A DNA stretch of 21,849 nt from NCBI GenBank assembly GCA_050486545.1, contig JBJHDM010000052.1, positions 1 to 21,849 on the forward strand, written 5' to 3'. A program made the position numbers and the translations under genes. Under the pieces are notes generated by a model. That model saw only the letters and a program-made list of their open reading frames with translations, was not told the origin of the DNA and searched no databases. Positions 14,455-21,798 of the stretch are shown one piece after another (within the stretch, counting starts at the first letter, position 1; the number at the start of each line of letters is the position of its first letter). The DNA comes from DAOMNN01 sp050486545. Its GTDB lineage: Bacteria > Pseudomonadota > Gammaproteobacteria > Burkholderiales > Rhodocyclaceae.

Positions 14455-15180
14455 GTGAGCCAGAAGCAGCGCATCGACCAGCAGCCCTGTTTCGTCCTCC
14501 ACAGCTATCCGTGGCGTGAGACGAGCCTGATCGTCGAGCTGTTTTCCCGCGATCATGGGCGCGTCGCGCTCGTCGCCAAAGGTGCGCGGCGACCGCATTC
14601 GGCCGTGCGCGGGGTCCTGATGGCCTTCCAGCCGCTGACCGTCGACTGGTCTGGCGGTGGCGAGGTCAAGACGCTGGTTCGCGCGGAGTGGCAGGGTGGC
14701 CTGCCCCTGCTCACCGGCCGGGGACTGCTGTGCGGCTACTATCTCAACGAGTTGCTCGTACGCCTCTCTGCCCGCGAGGATGCCCATCCGCGGTTGTTCG
14801 AGGCGTATGCCGACGCCTTGCACGCGCTTGCCGCCGGCAGCACGCCATCGCCCGTGTTGCGGCGCTTTGAGCTGGCCCTGCTGCGGGAACTGGGCTACGG
14901 GGTAGGGCTCGAGAACGAAGCCGAAAGCGGGGCCGCGATCGATCCGGCCGGACACTACGTCTATATAATCGAGAAGGGTCCGGTGCACGCATCCGAAGCG
15001 CTGTCCCCGGATCTGCCGGGGATCAGCGGGCAGAGCCTGATCGACATGGCGAACGACGATTTCGGGCGCGGCGAGACCGTTGCGCAAAGCAAGCGGTTGC
15101 TGCGCACGCTGATCAATCACTACCTCGGGGGACAGCCGCTGCAGTCCCGCCGGGTTCTCAAGGAGTTGCAGGAGCTGTGA
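14455..15180 (+). CDS. recO: DNA repair protein RecO, GTG start
   Basis: RecO works with RecF and RecR to load RecA on SSB-coated single-stranded DNA at gaps. It has 241 residues, typical for the family. The N-terminal OB-fold is recognisable from FVLHSYPWRETSLIVELFS and GRVALVAKGARRP. The C-terminal helical domain contains LRRFELALLRELGYG and ends with LLRTLINHYLGGQPLQSRR. No zinc-binding Cys set is present, as in other gammaproteobacterial RecO proteins. The GTG start at 14455 follows a GGGGG run five to ten bases upstream, and the stop overlaps pdxJ (GTGA). Confidence 0.92.
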   Translation: MSQKQRIDQQPCFVLHSYPWRETSLIVELFSRDHGRVALVAKGARRPHSAVRGVLMAFQPLTVDWSGGGEVKTLVRAEWQGGLPLLTGRGLLCGYYLNELLVRLSAREDAHPRLFEAYADALHALAAGSTPSPVLRRFELALLRELGYGVGLENEAESGAAIDPAGHYVYIIEKGPVHASEALSPDLPGISGQSLIDMANDDFGRGETVAQSKRLLRTLINHYLGGQPLQSRRVLKELQEL

Positions 15181-15932
15181 TCGAACTTGGAGTGAATATC
15201 GACCATGTGGCGACCCTGCGTCAGGCCCGCCGCACCTGGGAGCCGGATCCGGTATGGGCGGCCGTCGAAGCGCACCTGGGCGGTGCGGACGGGATCACCG
15301 TCCATCTGCGGGAGGATCGCCGGCATATCCAGGATGCCGATGTGCGCAAGCTGCGCGAACTCACCCAGATCAAGCTCAACCTCGAGATGGCCGCGACCGA
15401 CGAGATGGTCGCGATCGCCTGCGATCTGCGTCCGGAGATGGCGATGCTCGTGCCGGAGGGTCGTCAGGAGGTGACGACCGAGGGGGGGCTCGACGTGCGC
15501 TCGCAGGAGGCGCGTTTGCGCGACATCGTCGCGCGCCTGGCCGAAGCCGGAATCGTGACCAGCGTGTTCATCGATACGGATCTCGATCAGATCGAGGCCG
15601 CGGCCAGGGTCGGCGCGCGCGTCTGCGAGATCCACACCGGTCCCTACGCCCATGCGTTCCATGCCTCCGGACGCGATGCCGAAAGCGCGGAAGTACGGAT
15701 CGAGCTCGACAAAGTGCGTCGGGCGGGGGAGGTGGTTCGCGAACTGGGAATGCGGTTCAATGCCGGCCATGCCCTCAACTACTACAACGTACAGCCTATC
15801 GCGCGCCTGCCCGGGGTGCGCGAGTTGCACATCGGACATTCGATCGTGAGCCGGTCGGTGTTCTCGGGCCTGCGCGAGGCGGTTCGCGAGATGAAGCGCC
15901 TGATGCGGGAAGCTGCAGGGATGCCGCAGTGA
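15177..15932 (+). CDS. pdxJ: Pyridoxine 5'-phosphate synthase PdxJ, GTG start
   Basis: PdxJ condenses 1-deoxy-D-xylulose 5-phosphate with 3-amino-2-oxopropyl phosphate to make pyridoxine 5'-phosphate, the last ring-forming step of the DXP-dependent vitamin B6 route. It has 251 residues. The N-terminal LGVNIDHVATLRQARRT, the DGITVHLREDRRHIQD segment, EIHTGPYA and NAGHALNYYN are family landmarks of the TIM barrel and active site. The start is GTG inside a GTGA overlap with the recO stop. The acpS gene follows after 10 nt, the usual pdxJ-acpS arrangement. Confidence 0.97.
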   Translation: MIELGVNIDHVATLRQARRTWEPDPVWAAVEAHLGGADGITVHLREDRRHIQDADVRKLRELTQIKLNLEMAATDEMVAIACDLRPEMAMLVPEGRQEVTTEGGLDVRSQEARLRDIVARLAEAGIVTSVFIDTDLDQIEAAARVGARVCEIHTGPYAHAFHASGRDAESAEVRIELDKVRRAGEVVRELGMRFNAGHALNYYNVQPIARLPGVRELHIGHSIVSRSVFSGLREAVREMKRLMREAAGMPQ

Positions 15933-15942
15933 GCGTGCCACG

Positions 15943-16326
15943 ATGATTCACGGCATCGGGACGGACATTGTCCGGATCGCGAGAATCGCCCGCTCGCTCG
16001 ACCGGCACGGCGTCCGTTTCGCCGAGCGTATCCTGGGCGTGGCCGAACGCACCGAATTCGACGGCAGCCGCGACCCGGCCCGTTTTCTGGCCAAGCGCTT
16101 CGCGGCCAAGGAGGCGTTCGGCAAGGCGCTCGGGACCGGCGTCGCGGTTCCGGCCACGCTGCATGCACTGTCCGTCGGTCACGATCCGCAGGGCAAGCCC
16201 CTGTATCGCTACGCAGAGCTCCTGGAACGCTATATGAACGAACACGGACTCGCAGCCCATCTCAGCCTGAGCGACGAGGAGGAATACGTCGTGGCCTTCG
16301 CCCTGATCGAACGACATGAGCGCTGA
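15943..16326 (+). CDS. acpS: Holo-ACP synthase AcpS
   Basis: AcpS transfers 4'-phosphopantetheine from coenzyme A to Ser37 of the ACP encoded at 1562, giving holo-ACP. It has 127 residues, the usual 120-130. The metal-binding Asp8 (IGTDIV) and the KRFAAKEAFGKALGTG block are present. Its 3' end overlaps nagZ by 11 nt, so translation of nagZ is probably coupled to it. Confidence 0.96.
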   Translation: MIHGIGTDIVRIARIARSLDRHGVRFAERILGVAERTEFDGSRDPARFLAKRFAAKEAFGKALGTGVAVPATLHALSVGHDPQGKPLYRYAELLERYMNEHGLAAHLSLSDEEEYVVAFALIERHER

Positions 16327-17398
16327 AGCGATTTCCGAACGACCGGCCGCTGCGCTTGCGATGCCGCTCGGCCCGGTCATGCTCGACCTCGCCGGAACGC
16401 AGATGACCGATGAGGAGCGCGAGCGGCTCTGCGACCCACTCGTGGGCGGGGTGATCCTGTTCACGCGCAATTTCAGCGATGGCGATCAACTGTCCGCACT
16501 GACCGCCGAGATCCATCGGCTCCGCGATCCGGCGCTGATCGTCGCCGTCGATCACGAGGGCGGACGGGTGCAGCGCTTCCGGGCGGACGGCTTTACCCGC
16601 CTGCCGGCAATGGGCGTTCTCGGTCGCCTGTGGGAGGACGATCACGTCGCCGGCCTGGAGGCGGCACGCAGCGTGGGACTGGTGCTCGCTGCCGAACTCC
16701 TCGCGCACGGGGTGGATCTGAGTTTCACGCCGGTGCTGGATCTCGACTACGGGGTGAGCCGGGTCATCGGTGACCGCTCCTTCCACCGGGATGCGTCGGT
16801 CGTCGCCTCGCTGGCGGCGGCGCTGGTCGTGGGGATGAAAGAGGCCGGAATGGGGTGTGTCGGCAAGCATTTTCCCGGCCATGGATTCGTCGAGGCCGAC
16901 TCCCATCTCGAGATCCCGGTCGATTCGCGCGACTTCGATGCGGTGTGGGAGGAGGACATCGCACCCTATCGCCACCGGATTGGCCGGCAACTGTCCGGCG
17001 TGATGCCCGCCCATGTCATCTTCGAGGCGATCGATCCGAATCCAGCGGGATTCTCGGCATTCTGGCTGCAGGAGATTCTCCGCGGACGGCTGGGGTTCGG
17101 CGGCGTCCTCTTCAGTGACGATCTCACCATGGAGGGGGCCGCGGTTGCCGGTGACATCGTCGCCCGGGCGCGGGCGGCCGCGGCCGCCGGCTGCGACATG
17201 GTGCTCGTGTGCAACCGCCCCGATCTGGCCGCCGAACTGCTCGACCGCTGGGCGCCCCAGGTGAGCGCCGAACAGGCCGCGCGGATCCAGGCACTACGAC
17301 CGCGGCCACGCCACACGGATCCCTATTCGCTCGAAATCGACCCGCGATACCGGGAGGCCCGCACGCGCGTGCTCGAGATCGTTGCCGGAGGCGCCTGA
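16316..17398 (+). CDS. nagZ: Beta-N-acetylhexosaminidase NagZ
   Basis: NagZ is a cytoplasmic glycoside hydrolase of family 3. It removes N-acetylglucosamine from anhydro-muropeptides during cell wall recycling. It has 360 residues (E. coli 341); the extra length is an N-terminal lead of about 15 residues and a slightly longer C-terminus. Family motifs in order are VDHEGGRVQRF, GDRSF, KHFPGHG (catalytic His loop) and FSDDLTMEG (nucleophile Asp). The start ATG at 16316 lies inside acpS. Products of this step influence AmpC beta-lactamase induction in some species, but no ampR or ampC is seen here. Confidence 0.95.
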   Translation: MSAEAISERPAAALAMPLGPVMLDLAGTQMTDEERERLCDPLVGGVILFTRNFSDGDQLSALTAEIHRLRDPALIVAVDHEGGRVQRFRADGFTRLPAMGVLGRLWEDDHVAGLEAARSVGLVLAAELLAHGVDLSFTPVLDLDYGVSRVIGDRSFHRDASVVASLAAALVVGMKEAGMGCVGKHFPGHGFVEADSHLEIPVDSRDFDAVWEEDIAPYRHRIGRQLSGVMPAHVIFEAIDPNPAGFSAFWLQEILRGRLGFGGVLFSDDLTMEGAAVAGDIVARARAAAAAGCDMVLVCNRPDLAAELLDRWAPQVSAEQAARIQALRPRPRHTDPYSLEIDPRYREARTRVLEIVAGGA

Positions 17399-17424
17399 AC
17401 GGCGCATCGGGGGCGAGGAAGTCG

Positions 17425-19242
17425 ATGTCTGCGCCGGGAGTGAAGTTCGAAGCGAAGGCCTTCTTGCGGACGGTTCCGGAGGAACCCGGGGTCTACCGCA
17501 TGATCGGGGCGGACGAGCGCGTGCTCTACGTCGGCAAGGCGAAGAATCTCAAGCGCCGGGTGTCGAGCTATTTCCAGCGCACGCAGGCCAGTCCGCGCAT
17601 CGCAATGATGGTCTCGCAGATCGAGCGGGTGGATGTCACGCCGACCCGATCCGAAGCCGAGGCGCTGCTGCTAGAGAACAACCTCATCAAGAGCCTGGCG
17701 CCGCGCTACAACATCCTGTTCCGCGACGACAAGTCGTATCCGTACATCTGCCTGTCCGGGGATGCGTTTCCGCGCATCGCCTATCATCGCGGGGCTTTTG
17801 CGAAAGGTGCGCGCTATTTCGGGCCTTTCCCGAACGCGTGGGCGGTGCGTGAGAGCATCCAGTTGCTGCAGAAGACCTTCCGTCTTCGCACCTGCGAGAA
17901 TGCGGTCTACCAGAACCGGTCGCGCCCCTGCCTGCTCCATCAGATCAAGCGCTGCACCGCGCCGTGTGTCGGCTTGATCGAGCGCGATGCCTATGCGGCC
18001 GACGTGCGGCTCGCCTCCCGCTTTCTCGAAGGCCGTGCAAGCGAGGTGATCGATGACCTGACCAAACGCATGCACGACGCCGCGACGCGCCTTGCGTTCG
18101 AGGAGGCGGCCACCTGTCGCGACCGGATCCGGGCGCTGCAGGCCGTGCTGCACCGGCAGTTCGTCGACAGTCGCAAGGACGAGGACGTGGACGTGGTCTC
18201 CGCGGTCGAAGAGGGTGGGCTGGTCTGCGTCAACCTTGCGATGATCCGCGGCGGGCGTCATCTCGGCGACCGGCCGCAGTTTCCGAGCGCCCCGGCAGGC
18301 TGTGGTGCGCTCGATGCGGTGCTCGCGTTTGTCGAGCAGCACTATCGGGATCATGCCGTCCCGGCCCGCCTTCTGATTGACGTGCCGCAGGAGCCGGTTC
18401 GCGCATCGATGGCCGAGCTGACCGAGGGACGGCAACCGTGTGCCGTCTCCGCGCCACGACTCAAGGCCGAGAAGGCCTGGGTCGAGATGGCCGCGAACAA
18501 CGCCCGGCTGGCGATCCAGGCCCGGCTGCGCGACACGGGGCGCGTCGAAGCGCGCCTCGACGCGCTGCGCGAGGCGCTCGACCTTCCCGAGCTCCCGCGC
18601 CGGATCGAGTGCTTCGACATCAGCCATACGATGGGCGAAGCGACGGTGGCATCGTGCGTGGTCTGCGAGAACGGTGCGATGAAGAATGCGGAGTACCGCC
18701 GCTTCAACATCGCCGGCATCACCGGCGGTGACGACTATGCGGCGATGCGTCAGGTGCTGCAGCGCCGATACGGCAAGGTTGCGGCCGGTGAGGGGGTCTG
18801 CCCCGATCTCGTTCTCATCGATGGGGGCAGGGGGCAGGTCAGCGCCGCCCACGAAACCCTGGTCGAGGTGGGACTGGAATCCGTTGCGATGATCGGCGTG
18901 GCCAAGGGAGAAGGGCGCAAGCCCGGTCTGGAGAGCCTGATCTTCGCCGACGGACGGGCGCCCCTGCATCTCGCGCCCGAGCATCCGGCTCTCCATCTGG
19001 TCCAGGAAATCCGCGACGAGGCCCATCGTTTCGCGATTACCGGTCACCGTGCCCGCCGGGCGCGGTCCCGGCTCGGATCCCGGATCGAAGAAATCCCGGG
19101 CGTGGGTGCGACGCGCCGCAGGAATCTGCTGGCCACCTTCGGGGGCATCGATGGCGTACGCGCGGCGACGGTCGAGGATCTGTGCCGGGTCGACGGCATC
19201 AGCCGAAAACTGGCGGAACAGATATACAATGCCTTGCATTGA
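17425..19242 (+). CDS. uvrC: Excinuclease ABC subunit C (UvrC)
   Basis: UvrC makes both incisions in nucleotide excision repair after UvrAB find damage. It has 605 residues (E. coli 610). The N-terminal GIY-YIG nuclease spans about 17-95 (GVYRM at 22-26, YVGKAKNL at 35-42). A four-Cys-containing region follows, then the UVR motif near residues 204-238, the RNase H-like nuclease with ECFDISHTMGEA and VLIDGGRGQVSAAH, and a C-terminal helix-hairpin-helix pair (IPGVGATRRRNLL). The frame is open upstream to 17209 within nagZ, but the ATG at 17425 has AGGAA four bases before it and gives the normal N-terminus. In enterics and Pseudomonas uvrC follows the response regulator gene uvrY/gacA; here it follows nagZ. 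Confidence 0.96.
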   Translation: MSAPGVKFEAKAFLRTVPEEPGVYRMIGADERVLYVGKAKNLKRRVSSYFQRTQASPRIAMMVSQIERVDVTPTRSEAEALLLENNLIKSLAPRYNILFRDDKSYPYICLSGDAFPRIAYHRGAFAKGARYFGPFPNAWAVRESIQLLQKTFRLRTCENAVYQNRSRPCLLHQIKRCTAPCVGLIERDAYAADVRLASRFLEGRASEVIDDLTKRMHDAATRLAFEEAATCRDRIRALQAVLHRQFVDSRKDEDVDVVSAVEEGGLVCVNLAMIRGGRHLGDRPQFPSAPAGCGALDAVLAFVEQHYRDHAVPARLLIDVPQEPVRASMAELTEGRQPCAVSAPRLKAEKAWVEMAANNARLAIQARLRDTGRVEARLDALREALDLPELPRRIECFDISHTMGEATVASCVVCENGAMKNAEYRRFNIAGITGGDDYAAMRQVLQRRYGKVAAGEGVCPDLVLIDGGRGQVSAAHETLVEVGLESVAMIGVAKGEGRKPGLESLIFADGRAPLHLAPEHPALHLVQEIRDEAHRFAITGHRARRARSRLGSRIEEIPGVGATRRRNLLATFGGIDGVRAATVEDLCRVDGISRKLAEQIYNALH

Positions 19243-19404
19243 CCCCGGGTCGATGGCGCGTGCCCCGCAGCGACGGGAATCGGATGGACGGCAGCCGCAG
19301 TCCGCTCCTTCCTCCCGATCGTTCCCCGGCAAGCGCGTGCCCGGAGACTGCCGCGACCCGCGAAGCAGCCCATGTTCCAACCCCGCCACAGGTCAGGCCG
19401 ACTG

Positions 19405-19998
19405 ATGCCATTGAATATTCCAAATTCGCTCACCTGGGCCCGGATTGCGCTGATTCCGCTGTTCGTCGGCGTCTTCTATCTGCCGGACGGCTTGCTCGGG
19501 CCCACGGTGAAGAACGTCAGCGCGACGGCCATCTTTCTGGTGGCTGCGATCACAGATTGGTTCGACGGCTATCTTGCGCGCACCCTGGGCCAGACCTCCG
19601 AGTTCGGCGCCTTTCTCGACCCGGTCGCGGACAAGCTCATGGTTGCCGCCGCCCTGATCCTGCTCGTGCAACTGTCGCGCCTCGATGCGATCATCGCGGT
19701 CGTCATGATCGGACGCGAGATCACGATTTCGGCCCTTCGGGAATGGATGGCACGGGTCGGACAGTCTGCGAGCGTTGCGGTCGCCACGATCGGGAAGTTC
19801 AAGACGGCCGCCCAGATGACGGCCATTCCGCTGCTGCTGTACCACGATCCGATCCTCTTCATCAACGTGCAGTGGTTCGGTACGGTGCTGATCTACATCG
19901 CGGCTGCGCTGACGCTTTGGTCCATGGGGTACTACCTGCGCCGTGCCGTTCCGACGATGTCCGCGCATGAGCGGAGCAAGGCCGGAAAGGCGGGTTGA
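19405..19998 (+). CDS. pgsA: Phosphatidylglycerophosphate synthase PgsA
   Basis: PgsA is an inner membrane CDP-alcohol phosphotransferase. It joins CDP-diacylglycerol and glycerol 3-phosphate, the committed step to phosphatidylglycerol and cardiolipin. It has 197 residues. The family signature D-X2-D-G-X2-A-R-X8-G-X3-D-X3-D is complete, with Asp51, Asp54, Gly68, Asp72 and Asp76. Several hydrophobic helices follow. The frame is open to 19372, but the ATG at 19405 gives MPLNIPNSLTWARIALIP, which matches the usual start; the ribosome binding site is weak. The 162-nt gap after uvrC shows no clear promoter or terminator. The stop codon lies inside the -35 box of the tRNA promoter. Confidence 0.95.
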   Translation: MPLNIPNSLTWARIALIPLFVGVFYLPDGLLGPTVKNVSATAIFLVAAITDWFDGYLARTLGQTSEFGAFLDPVADKLMVAAALILLVQLSRLDAIIAVVMIGREITISALREWMARVGQSASVAVATIGKFKTAAQMTAIPLLLYHDPILFINVQWFGTVLIYIAAALTLWSMGYYLRRAVPTMSAHERSKAGKAG

Positions 19999-20022
19999 CA
20001 CCCATCGTTCGGAAACTATAAT
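19995..20022 (+). promoter_or_regulatory. Consensus promoter of the tRNA operon
   Basis: TTGACA (19995-20000) and TATAAT (20017-20022) are perfect sigma-70 hexamers with a 16-nt spacer. The -35 box overlaps the pgsA stop (TGA 19996-19998). The bases after the -10 are GGCGGTCTCCC, a GC-rich discriminator typical of stable-RNA promoters under stringent control. The start would fall near 20029, only about seven bases before the first tRNA. Confidence 0.85.
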
Positions 20023-20035
20023 GGCGGTCTCCCAA

Positions 20036-20111
20036 GCGGGAATAGCTCAGTTGGTAGAGCGCAACCTTGCCAAGGTTGAGGTCGCGAGTTCGAGACTCGT
20101 TTCCCGCTCCA
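20036..20111 (+). tRNA. tRNA-Gly (anticodon GCC), copy 1
   Basis: This 76-base cloverleaf has a GCGGGAA/TTCCCGC acceptor stem, a D-arm with AGTTGGTAGAGC, an anticodon loop TTGCCAA with GCC at 20069-20071, a T-loop TTCGAGA and an encoded CCA end. It is the first gene of the cluster. An identical copy lies at 20261-20336. Confidence 0.97.
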
Positions 20112-20117
20112 GTTTCA

Positions 20118-20142
20118 TCGAAGTGGCTCATGGTCACTTCGA
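20118..20142 (+). other. Hairpin in the tRNA-Gly/tRNA-Cys spacer
   Basis: TCGAAGTG (20118-20125) and CACTTCGA (20135-20142) are perfect inverted copies around a 9-nt loop that can close by two further pairs (one G-U). The hairpin begins seven bases after the CCA of the first tRNA. No T-run follows, so it should not terminate transcription. A role in precursor processing, for example as an RNase entry landmark, is an inference. Confidence 0.5.
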
Positions 20143-20179
20143 GCCGGTCGGTGCCGTTGGCTTCGATCGGGGTGTGTCC

Positions 20180-20253
20180 GGCGCGATGGCAGAGTGGTTA
20201 TGCAGCGGCCTGCAAAGCCGTGTACCCCGGTTCGATTCCGAGTCGCGCCTCCA
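20180..20253 (+). tRNA. tRNA-Cys (anticodon GCA)
   Basis: This 74-base cloverleaf has a GGCGCGA/TCGCGCC acceptor stem, an anticodon loop CTGCAAA with GCA at 20212-20214, a T-loop TTCGATT and an encoded CCA end. It lies 68 nt after the first tRNA-Gly and 7 nt before the second. The gly-cys order after pgsA is the conserved gammaproteobacterial arrangement. Confidence 0.97.
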
Positions 20254-20260
20254 GAACAAT

Positions 20261-20336
20261 GCGGGAATAGCTCAGTTGGTAGAGCGCAACCTTGCCAAGG
20301 TTGAGGTCGCGAGTTCGAGACTCGTTTCCCGCTCCA
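20261..20336 (+). tRNA. tRNA-Gly (anticodon GCC), copy 2
   Basis: It is identical over all 76 bases, including CCA, to the tRNA-Gly at 20036-20111. The similarity stops at the gene ends; flanking sequences differ. In E. coli the third gene of this cluster is a tRNA-Leu, so here the position is taken by a second glycine tRNA. Confidence 0.97.
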
Positions 20337-20377
20337 GATGCACTGCTGCGGAGTTCGGCAGAATTCCGTAAGCCGTT

Positions 20378-20405
20378 GAAAAAAGGGACTTCGGTCCCTT
20401 TTTTC
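20378..20405 (+). terminator. Intrinsic terminator of the tRNA operon
   Basis: A 12-bp perfect stem (20378-20389 with 20394-20405) closes on a C(TTCG)G tetraloop, one of the most stable RNA loops. The stem has a GC-rich top and an A-run/T-run base, so it could work in both directions. It separates the stable-RNA unit from the toxin-antitoxin module. The following 138 bases (20406-20543) show nothing recognisable. Confidence 0.92.
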
Positions 20406-20542
20406 ATTGGTTCTGCGCTCCTGCAGACCATTTCCTTTCCATCCACGTTATCGGTTCATCCACGCTCGACCCCGCAAGACGGGAGGAGGACGGCTGCGAC
20501 ACGCTGTCTTGCGATCCGTGCTCGAATGTGCTTCCGGGTTCT

Positions 20543-20574
20543 GTTGTGCAATATCGACAACTGAAAGCTATAAT
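20543..20574 (+). promoter_or_regulatory. Promoter and possible operator of the toxin-antitoxin module
   Basis: A perfect -10 TATAAT lies at 20569-20574. The best -35 is TTGTGC (20544-20549) at a long 19-nt spacing. An inverted repeat GTTGT (20543-20547) and ACAAC (20557-20561) overlaps the -35 and spacer. Antitoxins with a DNA-binding domain usually repress their own promoter, so this repeat is a reasonable operator candidate. The leader to the antitoxin ATG would be about 29 nt. Confidence 0.55.
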
Positions 20575-20609
20575 GTGCATAAATAGCGAAGCGTGGAGTG
20601 GGGAAGGCA

Positions 20610-20969
20610 ATGAGTCTGGCGATTGCACGAGACACCGACAACGCGGCGGTCCTGGCGGAGGCATTCGTGAATGCCGGGCGGCAACTGGGGCTCAATCAGT
20701 CGGATCTGGGGGCGATCATCGGCAAGGATCGCTCGGCGATCAGCCGTGGCCGCATCGATCCGGACAGCAAGGCGGGTGAGCTTGCCTTGCTGTTCGTCCG
20801 TTGCTATCGGGCGCTGTACGTGCTGATGGGCGGGGATCAGGCGAGCATGCGGCACTGGCTGCACACCGAGAACCTGCATACCGGCGGGGTCCCGGCCGAG
20901 CAGGTCCGGCGCGTTCAGGGACTGCTCGGTGTCGTCGAGTACCTCGACGCGATGCGGGGAAAGGTCTAG
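20610..20969 (+). CDS. Xre/MbcA/ParS-type antitoxin
   Basis: This 119-residue protein has an N-terminal helix-turn-helix (about 27-46, LGLNQSDLGAIIGKDRSAIS). The C-terminal part (about 62-119) matches the toxin-binding domain DUF2384, with RHWLHTENLHTGGVP and the typical ending VVEYLDAMRGKV. Such proteins bind and block RES-domain toxins and repress their own operon. I chose the ATG at 20610; an in-frame GTG at 20598 would add four residues. GGAG (20595-20598) lies upstream. The antitoxin-first order, with 10 nt to the toxin ATG, is the usual layout. Confidence 0.9.
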   Translation: MSLAIARDTDNAAVLAEAFVNAGRQLGLNQSDLGAIIGKDRSAISRGRIDPDSKAGELALLFVRCYRALYVLMGGDQASMRHWLHTENLHTGGVPAEQVRRVQGLLGVVEYLDAMRGKV

Positions 20970-20979
20970 TGTTTTCGTC

Positions 20980-21762
20980 ATGTCCCTTGATTCACGAAGC
21001 AAGCCACGACTGATCGACTGGGCCGGCTGCCTGGAAGCGGCAGAACTGGCGGTGCTGTCGGGGACCGTGCTGCGTCTGGTCGAGAGCCAGGAGCAGGTCG
21101 CGACCAACCAGCTGGTCGGTTCGCTCGCCCGTCAGGCTGTGCTTGAAGAGCTGCTCGAGCGGACCAAGCCGCCGCTGCGCAAAGGCACCGAGCGTTTTCA
21201 CTACCTGCTCGCGACGCCTTTTCGCTACCCGCCGCTGAAGCACGGGTCGCGCTTCGGAAGGCGCACCGAGCCGAGCCTGTTCTACGGTTCGCAGCAGACA
21301 CGCACCGTACTGGCGGAGGCGGCCTATTACCGTTTCGTGTTCTGGCATGGGATGGCCGTTCCGCCCCCGCGCAAGCTCGACACCCAGCATACGCTGTTCG
21401 GTGCCGCGTATCGGACCGACCAGGGGTTGCGCCTGCAGGCGTGGCCGTTCAACACACATCGGCAGGTGCTCGCGCATCGCTCCGACTACGGCCCGACCCA
21501 GGAACTCGGCTCCCGAATGCGGGAACTCGGTGTCGAGGCCTTCGAGTTCGTATCGGCCCGCGATCCCGAATGCGGGATCAACGTCGCGCTGTTCAGGCCC
21601 GTCGCCCTCGCCGTCGGCGAGCCGAGCTTCCAGCAGGCGTGGCTGTGTGAGCTGACCGGGGCGCGGGTCCGGTTTCATGCGGTCCGGATCGACCAGGTGT
21701 TCGAGTTCGCCATCGAGTCGTTCCAGGTCGATGGCAAGCTGCCGTGGCCAGCCTGGAACTGA
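20980..21762 (+). CDS. RES-domain toxin
   Basis: RES-domain toxins (MbcT, Res and relatives) deplete cellular NAD+, and the cognate Xre-family protein neutralises them. This protein has 260 residues. Candidates for the name-giving Arg, Glu and Ser are Arg91 (HGSRFGRR), Glu113 (TVLAEAAYYRF) and Ser192 (FVSARDP), with Tyr102 in SLFYGS. The ending GINVALFRP is also typical. The frame is open to 20929 inside the antitoxin gene, but the ATG at 20980 is the first ATG after the antitoxin stop. No strong ribosome binding site precedes it, so translation may depend on coupling. The protein carries about 65 residues before and 55 after the core domain, somewhat longer than minimal family members. Confidence 0.88.
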   Translation: MSLDSRSKPRLIDWAGCLEAAELAVLSGTVLRLVESQEQVATNQLVGSLARQAVLEELLERTKPPLRKGTERFHYLLATPFRYPPLKHGSRFGRRTEPSLFYGSQQTRTVLAEAAYYRFVFWHGMAVPPPRKLDTQHTLFGAAYRTDQGLRLQAWPFNTHRQVLAHRSDYGPTQELGSRMRELGVEAFEFVSARDPECGINVALFRPVALAVGEPSFQQAWLCELTGARVRFHAVRIDQVFEFAIESFQVDGKLPWPAWN

Positions 21763-21798
21763 CCACGAATCGCGTGCAAGCTCCGTGAAGGTGCTGCC

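Noticed and set aside
17209..17424. Extended UvrC beginning within nagZ
   Set aside because: The added 72 residues are an Arg/Pro-rich out-of-frame copy of nagZ. The ATG at 17425 has a ribosome binding site and gives normal length.
20036..20336. The two tRNA-Gly copies as attL and attR of an integrated element
   Set aside because: Only tRNA-Cys lies between them, no integrase is present, and the copies are complete genes rather than a gene plus a short 3' fragment.
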